NCBI RefSeq assembly: GCF_048898065.1
Contig: NZ_JBLWFI010000001.1
Coordinates: 124,001 to 188,000, forward strand
Reading direction: 5' to 3'
DNA: 64,000 bases
Source of the DNA: Tepidibacillus_B infernus
Lineage (GTDB): Bacteria; Bacillota; Bacilli; Tepidibacillales; Tepidibacillaceae
Both the position numbers and the translations under genes were made by a program. Shown here piece by piece: positions 6,895 to 15,707 of this stretch; the stretch's first letter is position 1; each line of letters starts with the position of its first letter. The notes beneath the pieces were generated by a model. That model did not search any database, had not been told where the DNA came from, and was given only the letters and a program-made list of their open reading frames with translations.

Positions 6895-9268
6895 ATGGCA
6901 ACAACCACATTAAAAATCCAAGGAATGACTTGTGCCTCCTGTGCCACAAGAATTGAAAAGGGTTTAAACAGGTTGCAGGGCGTAAAATGTGAATTTGGCT
7001 TTAGAAAGGGCAAGCATCGAATATGATGAAGAGCAAGTTTCAATCAATGATTTTGAGAAGAAGATTGCAGACATTGGCTACAAAGTCATTTCAGATAAAG
7101 TAGAGCTAGATATTTTTGGGATGACATGTGCATCATGTGCGACAAGAATTGAGAAAGCATTAAATAAATTACCAGGTGTTAAGACAGCCAATGTAAATCT
7201 TGCGTTAGAACGTGCAACTGTAGAATACATTGGTGCTGATGTAAGCATAGCTGATCTAATTAAACAAGTTGAATCGGTTGGCTATCGTGCGAAGGAGCGA
7301 AAAGCAGATAACGTCGATGCGGAAAAAGAGGCAAGGGAAGCTGAGATCAGGAACCAAAAACGTAAATTCATTATTTCGGCTATTTTATCTTTACCTCTTT
7401 TAGTAGCCATGCTGGAGTATATCAATATAAGGATTCCAGAAATTTTCCTTAATCCATGGTTCCAATGGGTATTTGCAACACCTGTTCAATTTTTTGTAGG
7501 TTGGCAATTTTACGTAGGGTCATATAAAGCATTAAAAAATGGCAGTGCTAATATGGATGTTCTTGTTGCGCTAGGAACTTCAGCAGCCTACGTCTACAGT
7601 CTATGGGAAGCATTGATTGGTGGAGACAAACTTTATTACGAGACAGGCGCTATTATCATTACGCTAATCGTACTAGGGAAATTACTAGAAGCTGTGGCAA
7701 AGGGTCGTACATCTGAAGCGATCAAAAAATTGATGGGGTTACAAGCAAAAACAGCCACTGTGATTCGTGATGGTGTAGAACAGGAAATTGCCATTGAAGA
7801 AGTTGTAGTAGATGATATTATATTGGTTCGCCCAGGGCAAAAGATTCCTGTTGATGGAGTGGTTGTAGAAGGAAACTCAGCGGTTGATGAGTCAATGCTT
7901 ACAGGTGAAAGCATTCCTGTAGATAAAAAAATAGGTGACAATGTGATTGGTGCAACGATCAATAAACATGGAACTTTTAAATTTAAAGCAACGAAAGTAG
8001 GGAAAGATACTGCACTAGCTCAAATCATTAAAGTAGTTGAAGATGCTCAAGGTTCCAAAGCACCGATACAAAAATTAGCAGATAAGATCTCAGGGATCTT
8101 CGTTCCGATCGTAGTTGGTATTGCAATTCTTACCTTTATCGTTTGGTACTTTGTTATTGGCGTTGAATTTGCGATTGCACTAGCCGCGATGATTGCTGTA
8201 TTAGTAATCGCATGCCCCTGTGCTTTAGGACTTGCAACTCCAACCTCAATCATGGTGGGTACAGGTAAAGGGGCAGAAAAAGGAGTCCTTTTTAAAGGTG
8301 GAGAGCACTTACAAAACACCTCAAGATTAAATACTATAGTTCTAGATAAAACGGGAACCATTACCAAAGGTGAGCCAGAATTAACGGATATTTATGTCGT
8401 AAATGGCTTTAATGAAGACGAAGTTCTTCGTTTAACAGCTTCAGCGGAAAATAGCTCCGAACATCCGCTTGCAACAGCAATCGTAAAAGGGGCTAAGGAA
8501 AAAGGGATTGAATTGGTTGAAGCTGATTCCTTCAATGCCATTCCAGGGTTTGGTATTGAGGCAGAAATTGAAGATAAAAAATTGCTTGTTGGTACTCGTA
8601 AATTGATGAAACAGCAGAATATCATGTTGGGTGAAATTGAGAGTAAGATGGAACAAATGGAGCAAGAGGGAAAAACGGCGATGCTTGTTGCCATCGATCA
8701 GCAAATAGCTGGAGTTGTGGCTGTTGCTGACACAATTAAGGAAGATTCTAAAGAAGCAATTCATAAACTACAACAATTAGGGCTAAAAGTGGTTATGATT
8801 ACAGGGGATAACAAACGAACGGCAGAGGCGATTGCCAAACAAGTCGGTATTACCGAGATTCGCGCAGAAGTCCTTCCAGAAGATAAGGCGTCTGAAGTAC
8901 AAAAGTTCAAAGATCAAGGTGAAATTGTTGCGATGGTTGGTGATGGAATTAATGATGCTCCAGCACTCGTTACAGCCGATGTAGGGATTGCAATTGGGAC
9001 AGGTACTGATGTAGCGATCGAATCCTCTGATGTAACTTTAATGCGGGGTAATTTAACAGGTATTGTTGATGCCATTCTACTAAGCCGTAAAACAATGAGA
9101 AATATTAAACAAAATTTATTCTGGGCGTTTATTTACAATACGTTAGGAATACCAGTTGCTGCTTTAGGTTTATTGGCACCATGGATTGCCGGGGCAGCGA
9201 TGGCCTTTAGCTCAGTCTCTGTTGTCTCTAACTCATTACGGTTAAAAGGTGTTAAATTAGTACACTAA
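6895..9268 (+). pseudogene. copA: Copper-exporting P-type ATPase CopA, frameshifted in its first metal-binding domain
   Basis: The ATG at 6895 (GGAGGG upstream) opens a heavy-metal-associated domain with GMTCASC, but the frame breaks at about 6988 and ends at 7026. The downstream frame (6989-9268, 759 residues, possible GTG start) holds the rest: a second HMA domain with GMTCASC (about residue 44), CPC in VIACPCALGLATP, phosphorylation motif DKTGTITKGE, SSEHPLA and GDGINDAP. Comparison of the two HMA domains (GVKTANVNLALERA in the second) shows eight bases missing after GVK. Restored, the protein would be about 793 residues, normal for two-HMA CopA. The shorter form could still pump Cu(I) if initiated internally. 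Confidence 0.85.
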
Positions 9269-9305
9269 TCCATTATTTCTATACTAGTTTAAGGAGGTGA
9301 GGAGA

Positions 9306-9470
9306 ATGGGCTGCTGCGGAGGACATGATAAAGAACATGACCATAAGAATCAAGGTCATGAGCATGATCACAATCATGAACATGCTGAGGTGAAAGCTGA
9401 AAAGCAGGAGCATGTAGAAAAACATGATCATGGACATGATCATGGTCACAAAAAAGGGCATTGTTGCTAA
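9306..9470 (+). CDS. 54-residue His/Cys-rich putative metal-binding protein
   Basis: MGCCGGHDKEH opens the protein, and GHCC closes it. Between them lie alternating His-Asp/Glu runs (about 16 His). AAGGAGGTGAGGAG precedes the ATG. It lies 37 bp downstream of copA with no terminator between, so it is presumably coexpressed. It may act as a copper buffer or chaperone in place of CopZ, which is absent here; that role is inferred. Confidence 0.75.
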   Translation: MGCCGGHDKEHDHKNQGHEHDHNHEHAEVKAEKQEHVEKHDHGHDHGHKKGHCC

Positions 9471-9472
9471 TT

Positions 9473-9517
9473 AAAAAAGGGATTCAGTTCAGATTTTGAA
9501 TTGAATCCCTTTTTTCG
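9473..9517 (+). terminator. Terminator of the copA operon
   Basis: AAAAAAGGGATTCA pairs with TGAATCCCTTTTTT around a 15-base loop. Confidence 0.9.
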
Positions 9518-9574
9518 TATGATATTGTATAATAAAACCATGTTGAAAATCACAAGCAAGGCTAGGAGATTGAT

Positions 9575-11482
9575 ATGAGTATACTGACGGTTGAGAATTT
9601 AGTGAAAACCTATGGGGAAAAGGTTTTGTTTAACCATATTTCATTTATGATTGCTGAGAAACAAAGAATTGGACTAATCGGGGTTAACGGAACTGGGAAA
9701 TCAACCTTGTTGCGTGTGATTGCCGGAAAGGAAAAGGCAGAAGCAGGACAAATCATTCACTCCAACCATTTTCAAATTGAATTCTTATCACAACATCCTG
9801 AGTTGAATGATGAATTAACTGTTTTTGAGCAAATCTATTATGGCCATTCAAGCCTCATGTTAGCGATGAGAGAATATGAACAAGCAGTACTCGCACTTGA
9901 AGCTGATCCAAACAACCGGATGAAACAGGAATATCTAATGAAGATGCAGCAAAAAATGGATGAAGTAGGGGCATGGGAAGCGAGTACCATTGTCAAAACG
10001 ATCCTTAACCGCCTTGGAATCAAGGATATGACTCAACCGATTAAGGCATTATCAGGTGGGCAAAAGAAACGTGTAGCGATTGCGAAGGCATTAATCCAAC
10101 CAGCTGATCTACTTATTTTAGATGAACCAACCAACCATTTAGACCATGAGATTATTGAATGGTTAGAAGGGTATTTGGCACAATATAGGGGCGCTTTGCT
10201 CGTGGTAACACATGACCGCTATTTCTTAAATCGGGTGACCAACCGTATTTTTGAATTGGATCATGGTGAACTTTACGTATACGATGGCAATTATGAGGTG
10301 TTTTTAGAGAAAAAGGCAGAACGAGAAGAACAAGCAATCGTTGCTGAACAAAAGAGGCAGAATCTCTTACGCCGTGAGTTAGCATGGTTAAAGCGTGGCG
10401 CAAAAGCAAGAACCACAAAGCAAAAGGCAAGAATTCAACGAGTCGAGCAGATACAAAAAGAAAAGAACGACACGGTAAATGAAGAGTTAGATATTGTTTT
10501 AGGCTCAAATCGATTGGGAAAAAAAGTATTTGTAATCGAAGGAATCTCAAAAACCTTTGGTACTTCAACAATTATCGATGATTTTAGCTACATTGTTGTT
10601 CCCAATGAACGCTTAGGAATCGTTGGACCTAATGGGAGTGGGAAATCAACTCTATTAAATCTATTAGCGGGAAAAATAAAGCCGGATCGTGGGTTTATTG
10701 ATCGAGGAGAAACGGTGAAAATTGGCTATTATACCCAAGATCATACAGAGATGGATCTTAATCTGCGTGTGATTGAATATATAAAGGAAGCTGCAGAAGT
10801 GGTAAAAACGGCGGATGGCCAGTGGATTTCTGCAGAACAAATGTTAGAGCGGTTTTTATTTTCAAGAGATATGCAGTGGACCTATATTCGCAAGTTATCA
10901 GGTGGGGAACGGAAACGATTATATTTATTAAGAGTGTTAATGACTGAACCCAACGTTCTTTTACTTGATGAACCGACAAATGATTTGGATATTGAGACAT
11001 TATCGATTTTAGAAGATTATTTGGATCAATTTCCAGGCGTTGTCATTACGGTTTCTCACGACCGTTATTTTCTTGATCGAGTGGTTGATCATCTTCTAGT
11101 GTTTGAAGGAGATGGAAAGATTGGCCGATTTGAAGGAAATTACTCTGAATATTTGACATTACAAAAGCAAGAAAAACAACAAAAACAATTAATGGAAGAA
11201 AAGCAACCTAGTGAAAGCACGAAAACAGTAAAAGAACCACGCAAGAAATTATCTTATAAAGAACAAATAGAATGGGAAGAAATTGAAGATCGAATTGTGA
11301 CACTAGAAGCACGACTTCAGGAATTACAAAAAGAACTCGAACAGGCTGGAAGCAATATCGAACTTGTTCATCAAACCTATCAAGAACAACAACAAGTTGA
11401 AAAAGAGTTAGAAGAAGCAATAGAACGTTGGACAGAATTATCGTTAATGATAGAGGAGATCGAACAAAATAATAGAAAATAA
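9575..11482 (+). CDS. ABC-F family ribosome-associated ATPase (YfmR/Uup-like)
   Basis: The 635-residue soluble protein has two ABC cassettes and no membrane segment. Walker A motifs are GVNGTGKST (about 37) and GPNGSGKST (about 352). Signatures are LSGGQKKR and LSGGERKR; Walker B boxes are LLILDEPTNHLD and VLLLDEPTNDLD. The linker between cassettes is highly charged, as in ABC-F factors that act at the ribosomal E site. The C-terminal 100 residues form an acidic coiled coil, as in Uup and B. subtilis YfmR. TATAAT at 9528-9533 is a likely -10. An aldo/keto reductase gene follows after 34 bp. Confidence 0.88.
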   Translation: MSILTVENLVKTYGEKVLFNHISFMIAEKQRIGLIGVNGTGKSTLLRVIAGKEKAEAGQIIHSNHFQIEFLSQHPELNDELTVFEQIYYGHSSLMLAMREYEQAVLALEADPNNRMKQEYLMKMQQKMDEVGAWEASTIVKTILNRLGIKDMTQPIKALSGGQKKRVAIAKALIQPADLLILDEPTNHLDHEIIEWLEGYLAQYRGALLVVTHDRYFLNRVTNRIFELDHGELYVYDGNYEVFLEKKAEREEQAIVAEQKRQNLLRRELAWLKRGAKARTTKQKARIQRVEQIQKEKNDTVNEELDIVLGSNRLGKKVFVIEGISKTFGTSTIIDDFSYIVVPNERLGIVGPNGSGKSTLLNLLAGKIKPDRGFIDRGETVKIGYYTQDHTEMDLNLRVIEYIKEAAEVVKTADGQWISAEQMLERFLFSRDMQWTYIRKLSGGERKRLYLLRVLMTEPNVLLLDEPTNDLDIETLSILEDYLDQFPGVVITVSHDRYFLDRVVDHLLVFEGDGKIGRFEGNYSEYLTLQKQEKQQKQLMEEKQPSESTKTVKEPRKKLSYKEQIEWEEIEDRIVTLEARLQELQKELEQAGSNIELVHQTYQEQQQVEKELEEAIERWTELSLMIEEIEQNNRK

Positions 11483-11516
11483 GATAATACAAAACGTATA
11501 GGAGGTTGTAAAAACG

Positions 11517-12344
11517 ATGAATAGTATTTTTGATCGAACAACTTTGCATAATGGGGTTCATATGCCTTGGTTAGGACTTGGGGTTTATCAGGCCAAAGAA
11601 GGTAAAGAGGTTGAAAATGCGGTGAAATGGGCCATAGAAATAGGCTATCGAAGTATTGATACAGCAGCATTATATGAAAATGAAGTTGGTGTTGGAAAGG
11701 CAATCAAGGAATCGGGTATAGCAAGAGAAGAGCTTTTTATCACAACAAAAGTGTGGAACAATCGACAGGGTTATGAATCGACATTGGCCGCTTTTGAAGA
11801 AAGTCGACAGAAATTAGATCTAGAATATATTGATCTCTATCTGATTCATTGGCCAGTGAAGGGAAAATACAAAGAAACCTGGAAAGCTCTTGAAAAATTA
11901 TATCGAGATGGAATTGTAAAAGCCATTGGCGTAAGTAATTTTCAAATCCATCATTTAGAAGATTTGATGGCGGATAGTGAAATTGTACCAATGGTGAATC
12001 AGGTGGAGTATCATCCAAAGTTAACACAAAAGGAACTTCTTCATTTTTGTCAAACCCATCACATTCAATTAGAAGCTTGGCGGCCATTGATGAAAGGGCA
12101 GATCTTTGGTGAACCTACAATTGTAGAGATCGCCAAAAAATATAATAAAAAACCTTCACAAATCGTTCTACGTTGGGATTTGCAACATGGAGTGGTCACC
12201 ATTCCAAAATCAGTACATCGGGATCGAATTCAAGAAAATGGGGATATCTTCGACTTTGAATTAACCAAAGAAGATATGGAAGCAATCGATGAATTAAATC
12301 AGAATCATCGACTAGGGGCAGATCCAGACAACTTTGATTTTTAA
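11517..12344 (+). CDS. Aldo/keto reductase (AKR5-like)
   Basis: This NADPH-dependent carbonyl reductase has 275 residues, the standard family length. Visible motifs are GYRSIDTAALYENE (catalytic Asp and Tyr), TTKVW (catalytic Lys), LIHWP (catalytic His), GVSNF and IPKS (cofactor binding). It is similar to the B. subtilis YvgN/YtbE group that reduces glyoxal and methylglyoxal. AGGAGG lies before the ATG. It is probably the second gene of a two-gene unit with the ABC-F gene. Confidence 0.9.
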   Translation: MNSIFDRTTLHNGVHMPWLGLGVYQAKEGKEVENAVKWAIEIGYRSIDTAALYENEVGVGKAIKESGIAREELFITTKVWNNRQGYESTLAAFEESRQKLDLEYIDLYLIHWPVKGKYKETWKALEKLYRDGIVKAIGVSNFQIHHLEDLMADSEIVPMVNQVEYHPKLTQKELLHFCQTHHIQLEAWRPLMKGQIFGEPTIVEIAKKYNKKPSQIVLRWDLQHGVVTIPKSVHRDRIQENGDIFDFELTKEDMEAIDELNQNHRLGADPDNFDF

Positions 12345-12360
12345 TTATACCGAATAAAAA

Positions 12361-12417
12361 ACCCACACAAGTATCGCCTTCCTTTGAAGGAAAACCGATT
12401 CTAGTGTGGGGCTTTAT
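12361..12417. terminator. Shared terminator between convergent genes
   Basis: CCCACAC (12362-12368) pairs with GTGTGGG (12404-12410), with a second small hairpin in the loop (CCTTCC-TTT-GAAGG). It lies between the aldo/keto reductase gene and luxS, which converge. Confidence 0.7.
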
Positions 12418-12885
12418 TTATTCAGCAAAAATTTGGTGCCATTCATCTTTATGTGCGAGCATTTTCCGAGCTTGTTCTTTTGCACCTTCCAAACTGTGAC
12501 TAGCTGCCCATCCACATTGGGTTTCATTGCTAGCAGGTACTTGTTCTGCTTTTAATACATCTTCAAGTGTTTTTTCTACAATTTCAAGGATTTCATCATA
12601 ATTTGTATGGTTGATCATCGTTAGATAAAAGCCTGTTTGACATCCCATTGGGCTAAAATCAACCACTTGATCTGTATAATATCGGATGTTTTCAGCGATT
12701 AAATGTTCTAGAGAGTGTAGAGCTGCCATTTCCATATGTTCTTGATTAGGTTGACAAAAACGAACGTCATATTTATAGATCTCATCCCCATACTTCCCCT
12801 TTTTTATACCAGCTAATCGAATATAGGGAGCCTTTACCTTGGTATGATCTAAATTAAAACTTTCTACATTCATTTTTTTAGTCAT
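12418..12885 (-). CDS. luxS: S-ribosylhomocysteine lyase
   Basis: LuxS cleaves S-ribosylhomocysteine to homocysteine and DPD, the precursor of AI-2. The 155-residue protein has the metal-binding HSLEH (His57, His61), the active-site Cys in MGCQTGFY (Cys82) and the third metal ligand Cys124 in ETQCGW. The start overlaps the end of mtnN by 8 bp, so the two are translationally coupled and catalyse consecutive steps of S-adenosylhomocysteine recycling. Confidence 0.95.
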   Translation of the reverse strand: MTKKMNVESFNLDHTKVKAPYIRLAGIKKGKYGDEIYKYDVRFCQPNQEHMEMAALHSLEHLIAENIRYYTDQVVDFSPMGCQTGFYLTMINHTNYDEILEIVEKTLEDVLKAEQVPASNETQCGWAASHSLEGAKEQARKMLAHKDEWHQIFAE

Positions 12886-13582
12886 TTGATTTCAACTCCT
12901 TCACCATTTCAATGACCAGATTTGCAGAATTTACTGCTGCTTTTTTAAGAAATTGTTCAAAGGATACTTTCGATTCTTTTCCTGCAATATCAGAAAGAGA
13001 TCGAATGATAATAAAAGGAACCTTGAATTGATAACAGACTTGAGCAATCGCTGCTGCTTCCATTTCTACTGCATAAAGGTTTGGGAATTTGGAACGAACA
13101 TAATCAACGCGTTCTGGATCATTCATAAAGGAATCGCCTGTAGCGACTAGGCCTTCAACCACTTGAACTCCTGTTAATTTCTCAGCACTGTTTATTGCAA
13201 TCTCCATTAAGTGTGGATCTGGTAGGAAAGAAGCTGGCATCTTAGGAACTTGTCCGTATTCATAGCCAAAAGCGGTTACATCTACATCATGATGTCGAAC
13301 TTCTGTTGATATAACAACGTCCCCTACATTTAACTCTTTATGAAAGCCTCCAGCGGAACCAGTATTAATCACATATTCTGGAGAAAAAAGCTGATTAAGT
13401 AATGTGGTTCCAATTGCCGCATTTACTTTGCCAATCCCTGATTTTAATAAGATGATATCTTGATTTTCCAACTTTCCAGTAGAAAATTCACTTCCTGCTA
13501 TTACGATGTCTTCCCTTTGTTCTAGTTTTTCTTTTAATCTCTCAACTTCTTCATCCATCGCCCCAATAATACCGATCTTCAT
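12878..13582 (-). CDS. mtnN: 5'-methylthioadenosine/S-adenosylhomocysteine nucleosidase
   Basis: The enzyme hydrolyses MTA and SAH to adenine plus the thioribose moiety, feeding LuxS. At 234 residues it has normal length. Motifs include IGIIGAMDEEV (Glu near residue 11), NTGSAGG, VEMEAAAIAQ and SLSDIAG with the catalytic Asp. The ATG at 13582 has AAAGGAGTAG upstream. An IS200/IS605-type element begins about 40 bp upstream, so the native promoter may have been separated from the gene. Confidence 0.93.
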   Translation of the reverse strand: MKIGIIGAMDEEVERLKEKLEQREDIVIAGSEFSTGKLENQDIILLKSGIGKVNAAIGTTLLNQLFSPEYVINTGSAGGFHKELNVGDVVISTEVRHHDVDVTAFGYEYGQVPKMPASFLPDPHLMEIAINSAEKLTGVQVVEGLVATGDSFMNDPERVDYVRSKFPNLYAVEMEAAAIAQVCYQFKVPFIIIRSLSDIAGKESKVSFEQFLKKAAVNSANLVIEMVKELKSND

Positions 13583-13621
13583 GTGCTACTCCTTTCCGTT
13601 CTTTGTGAATTCATTGATGGT

Positions 13622-13740
13622 GTGAACTACCCGCCACCTACGCTTCGCTTAGAGGTGGGGGTTTCTAAGGTAATCGCACCTAACGGTACGAAATTTACTT
13701 AGCTATCGAGCCTGTTCCATGCTCTATTTATGATTATACT
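13622..13740 (-). ncRNA. Candidate omegaRNA (TnpB guide RNA)
   Basis: In IS200/IS605 elements the guide RNA of TnpB overlaps the 3' end of tnpB and runs to the element's right end, with flanking host DNA supplying the guide. The segment after the tnpB stop is G/C-rich for this genome and folds into a CCACCTAC/GCGAAGCGTAGG-type stem near the end. If correct, the guide would be the bases just outside the element, reading toward mtnN. Confidence 0.4.
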
Positions 13741-14474
13741 AACAGTCGCAATCCTTCACGCTTGATATTGATAGAAGCGTTCCAATCTCTATCTGCCACA
13801 AAACCACAATCACANNNNNNNNNNNNNNNNNNNNNNNNNNNNNNNNNNNNNNNNNNNNNNNNNNNNNNNNNNNNNNNNNNNNNNNNNNNNNNNNNNNNNN
13901 NNNNNNNNNNNNNNNNNNNNNNNNNNNNNNNNNNNNNNNNNNNNNNNNNNNNNNNNNNNNNNNNNNNNNNNNNNNNNNNNNNNNNNNNNNNNNNNNNNNN
14001 NNNNNNNNNNNNNNNNNNNNNNNNNNNNNNNNNNNNNNNNNNNNNNNNNNNNNNNNNNNNNNNNNNNNNNNNNNNNNNNNNNNNNNNNNNNNNNNNNNNN
14101 NNNNNNNNNNNNNNNNNNTTTCCGTTGACCACGTTGGTTGTGTAGGACTGTCTCGCCTTGCGGCTTTTGAACTTAGGAAATTCAACACGACCAGAGAAGA
14201 AGTTTTGGTATGCCTTCTGCAAATTCAGTTGAGCGTTTGCCAACGCAAGGCTATCGACTTCTTTGAGCCATGCAAACTCCTTTTTGTACTTGGCAGGGGT
14301 CGGGAATTTTTGCTTTTTCAAGGCTTCTTTGTCGTCCTTGAACTTCTCATATGTTTCCTTTCGTTCAGCCAACATTTTATTGTAGACGAAACGAACGCAA
14401 CCGAAGGTTTTCGCAAGAAATTGCTCTTGTTCTTGTGTTGGGTACAGACGGAACTTATATGCTTTGTTTGCCAT
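13734..14474 (-). CDS. tnpB: TnpB RNA-guided nuclease (coding region interrupted by an assembly gap)
   Basis: The visible N-terminus (MANKAYKFRLYPTQEQE..., FGCVRFVYNKML) is the helix-turn-helix start of TnpB. The visible C-terminus has the end of the zinc ribbon (CDCG) and the third RuvC motif DRDWNASINI. GTGAGGTGATT precedes the ATG. TnpB is normally 360-400 residues; the 304-base N run stands for an unknown amount, so the middle (RuvC I and II) cannot be judged. The recorded 246-codon length is therefore not real. Confidence 0.8.
   Translation of the reverse strand: MANKAYKFRLYPTQEQEQFLAKTFGCVRFVYNKMLAERKETYEKFKDDKEALKKQKFPTPAKYKKEFAWLKEVDSLALANAQLNLQKAYQNFFSGRVEFPKFKSRKARQSYTTNVVNGXXXXXXXXXXXXXXXXXXXXXXXXXXXXXXXXXXXXXXXXXXXXXXXXXXXXXXXXXXXXXXXXXXXXXXXXXXXXXXXXXXXXXXXXXXXXXXXXXXXXXXCDCGFVADRDWNASINIKREGLRLLV
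13815..14118. other. Assembly gap (304 N) inside tnpB
   Basis: The sequence is undetermined here. Gap size is probably nominal, and frames across it are unreliable. Confidence 0.98.
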
Positions 14475-14490
14475 ATCGAATCACCTCACT

Positions 14491-14710
14491 TCAATGGGCG
14501 CACCACCCGTTGTGAGTAAGCAAAAGCTTCTCAACATCGTGCTTCCATTCTACTAAGGAAATATTGTAATTTTCACCCAGTCTAACAAACATATCTTTTG
14601 CATAGTCAGATATGGTATCATCAATCACTTGTCTGCGATATTTTACGACCAGAACAAGATGATAGATAATATAGGAGGAACACAGAATGGTTATTACTGT
14701 CTAATTTCAT
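14491..14710 (-). pseudogene. IS200-type Y1 transposase TnpA remnant
   Basis: From the ATG at 14710 the frame gives MKLDSNNHSVFLLYY. A frameshift follows, and the next frame continues YHLVLVVKYRRQVIDD and ends LVEWKHDVEKLLL before stopping. HSVxLLxYHLVLVVKYRR is the canonical start of IS200 TnpA. The region after the WxHD segment, including the rest of the HUH motif and the catalytic Tyr, is missing. Both the frameshift and the truncation make it inactive. Confidence 0.75.
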
Positions 14711-14906
14711 TGATATATCATCCTTTCATTTATATAAGACTAATTATATCATAGCAAAAAAAGACAACTTTAGGCTACGCCTAACCGAAATTCATCTCCC
14801 ACTTTCACTGGTGCTGGCACACCTTCACGTTTAGAAGTGGGAGACTTCTTTCGGAGGGAAGTTAAAAAATACCACAAAAAGAGATCTATTTCAATGGAAT
14901 ACGAAT

Positions 14907-14938
14907 TTCATTTTTTCTTCATATCTACAGACTATCCT
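14907..14938 (+). promoter_or_regulatory. TTCAT-type promoter (site 5)
   Basis: TTCAT at 14907 and 14918 are 11 bp apart, with TATCCT 10 bp after the second (14933-14938). The 16 bases covering both copies match those of site 1 at 2797 exactly. It precedes the short frame at 14979. Confidence 0.55.
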
Positions 14939-14978
14939 TTTAGTAAAAGATGAGAAATGGATAGTAGGAGTGAGGGAT

Positions 14979-15128
14979 TTGCAAGCGCAGTTAAATGTTT
15001 TAAATGGTCAGGTAACACCACTTAAAATGAAAACAATTCAGAATGATTTTACTTCTATAAAGCCAAAGGGAGGACTCTGGATCTACTTCATAAAAACTTC
15101 ATATTTATACTTTATAATATACCCATAG
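14979..15128 (+). pseudogene. Short frame with good translation signals, probably a truncated gene
   Basis: A TTG at 14979 follows AGGAGTGAGG (an in-frame GTG at 14970 is the alternative) and opens 49 codons, starting MQAQLNVLNGQVTPLKMK and containing SIKPKGGLWIYF. The first 35 codons look like a real protein start. The remainder is hydrophobic and overlaps the next promoter, which suggests a deletion joined the 5' end of a gene to the DUF302 promoter. The family is not recognised. Confidence 0.35.
15087..15118 (+). promoter_or_regulatory. TTCAT-type promoter (site 6) for the DUF302 gene
   Basis: TTCAT at 15087 and 15098 are 11 bp apart. TATAAT, a perfect -10, starts 10 bp after the second copy (15113-15118). 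This is the best single example of the motif. Confidence 0.65.
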
Positions 15129-15184
15129 TGGTATTAGTATTAATAAAAATGTAAAAAATATTTTTGCAAAGAGGAGAGATAAGT

Positions 15185-15568
15185 ATGGTACATTATACAG
15201 TAACGACACGAAAAGATATGGATCAACTTTTAATAGATATAGAAGCTGCTTTAAAAGAGATCCAATTTGGCATCCTATGGAAGTTTGATCTTCATGAGAA
15301 ATTAGAGGAAAAAGGATTTTCTTCAGAAAAAGAACATACAGTCTTAGAAGTATGTAATCCAAAAGAAGCTTCTGAGGTGTTAGCAATTGCCCCACTTTCT
15401 AGTTACTTTCTTCCATGCAAAATTGTGATTTCTAGAGATGAAAAAGAAACACAAATCGGCTTCATTCGTCCAAGCGTTTTGATTGGAATCATGGAGAATG
15501 AAGAACTAATTAAAAAAGGCAAAGAGATTGAAGAAAAACTTACCCTTGCGATTAACCAAGCAAAATAA
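15185..15568 (+). CDS. DUF302 domain protein
   Basis: The product is 127 residues from the ATG at 15185 (GAGGAGAGA upstream); the earlier frame start at 15164 overlaps the ribosome site. It is one DUF302 domain: an amphipathic first helix, FGILWKFDLHEKLEEKGF, VLEVCNPKEA and LPCKIVI, with the conserved Cys in the CNP and LPC motifs. There is no signal peptide. DUF302 proteins have no firmly established function and often sit near redox or metal genes. The gene is monocistronic between its promoter and a strong terminator. Confidence 0.85.
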   Translation: MVHYTVTTRKDMDQLLIDIEAALKEIQFGILWKFDLHEKLEEKGFSSEKEHTVLEVCNPKEASEVLAIAPLSSYFLPCKIVISRDEKETQIGFIRPSVLIGIMENEELIKKGKEIEEKLTLAINQAK

Positions 15569-15592
15569 TCAAGTTAATAAAAAATAGATTAG

Positions 15593-15619
15593 AACGCCGA
15601 GACTCTCGGCGTTTTTTGT
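15593..15619 (+). terminator. Rho-independent terminator of the DUF302 gene
   Basis: AACGCCGA pairs with TCGGCGTT and is followed by six T. Confidence 0.92.
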
Positions 15620-15624
15620 TTGGT

Positions 15625-15656
15625 TTCATCAAATTTTCATTTTAATCTGGTACACT
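15625..15656 (+). promoter_or_regulatory. TTCAT-type promoter (site 7) for the PrsA-type foldase
   Basis: TTCAT at 15625 and 15636 are 11 bp apart; TACACT starts 10 bp after the second (15651-15656). It lies about 50 bp upstream of the foldase ATG. Confidence 0.6.
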
Positions 15657-15707
15657 AATCACTATTCGAGATAATTTCAATAAAATAAACACCGAGAGGA
15701 GATCAAA

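Larger units (their letters stand above)
13622..14872 (-). mobile_element. IS200/IS605-type element with tnpB and degenerate tnpA (internal gap)
   Basis: The element reads toward mtnN. It has hairpins rather than inverted repeats at its ends, as expected. On the tnpB-downstream side a CCACCT...AGAGGTGG stem lies at 13634-13658; on the other side TCTCCCACTT (14795-14804) pairs with AAGTGGGAGA (14835-14844), with a TAGGCTACGCCTA palindrome next to it. The exact ends are uncertain. TnpA is broken, so movement would need transposase from another copy. The N run makes the total length an estimate. Confidence 0.75.

Noticed and set aside
6895..7026. A separate short CopZ-like gene before copA
   Set aside because: The 43-codon frame has the MTCASC motif but ends inside the HMA fold. 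The next frame continues the same domain and links directly to CopA, so it is a frameshifted CopA start.
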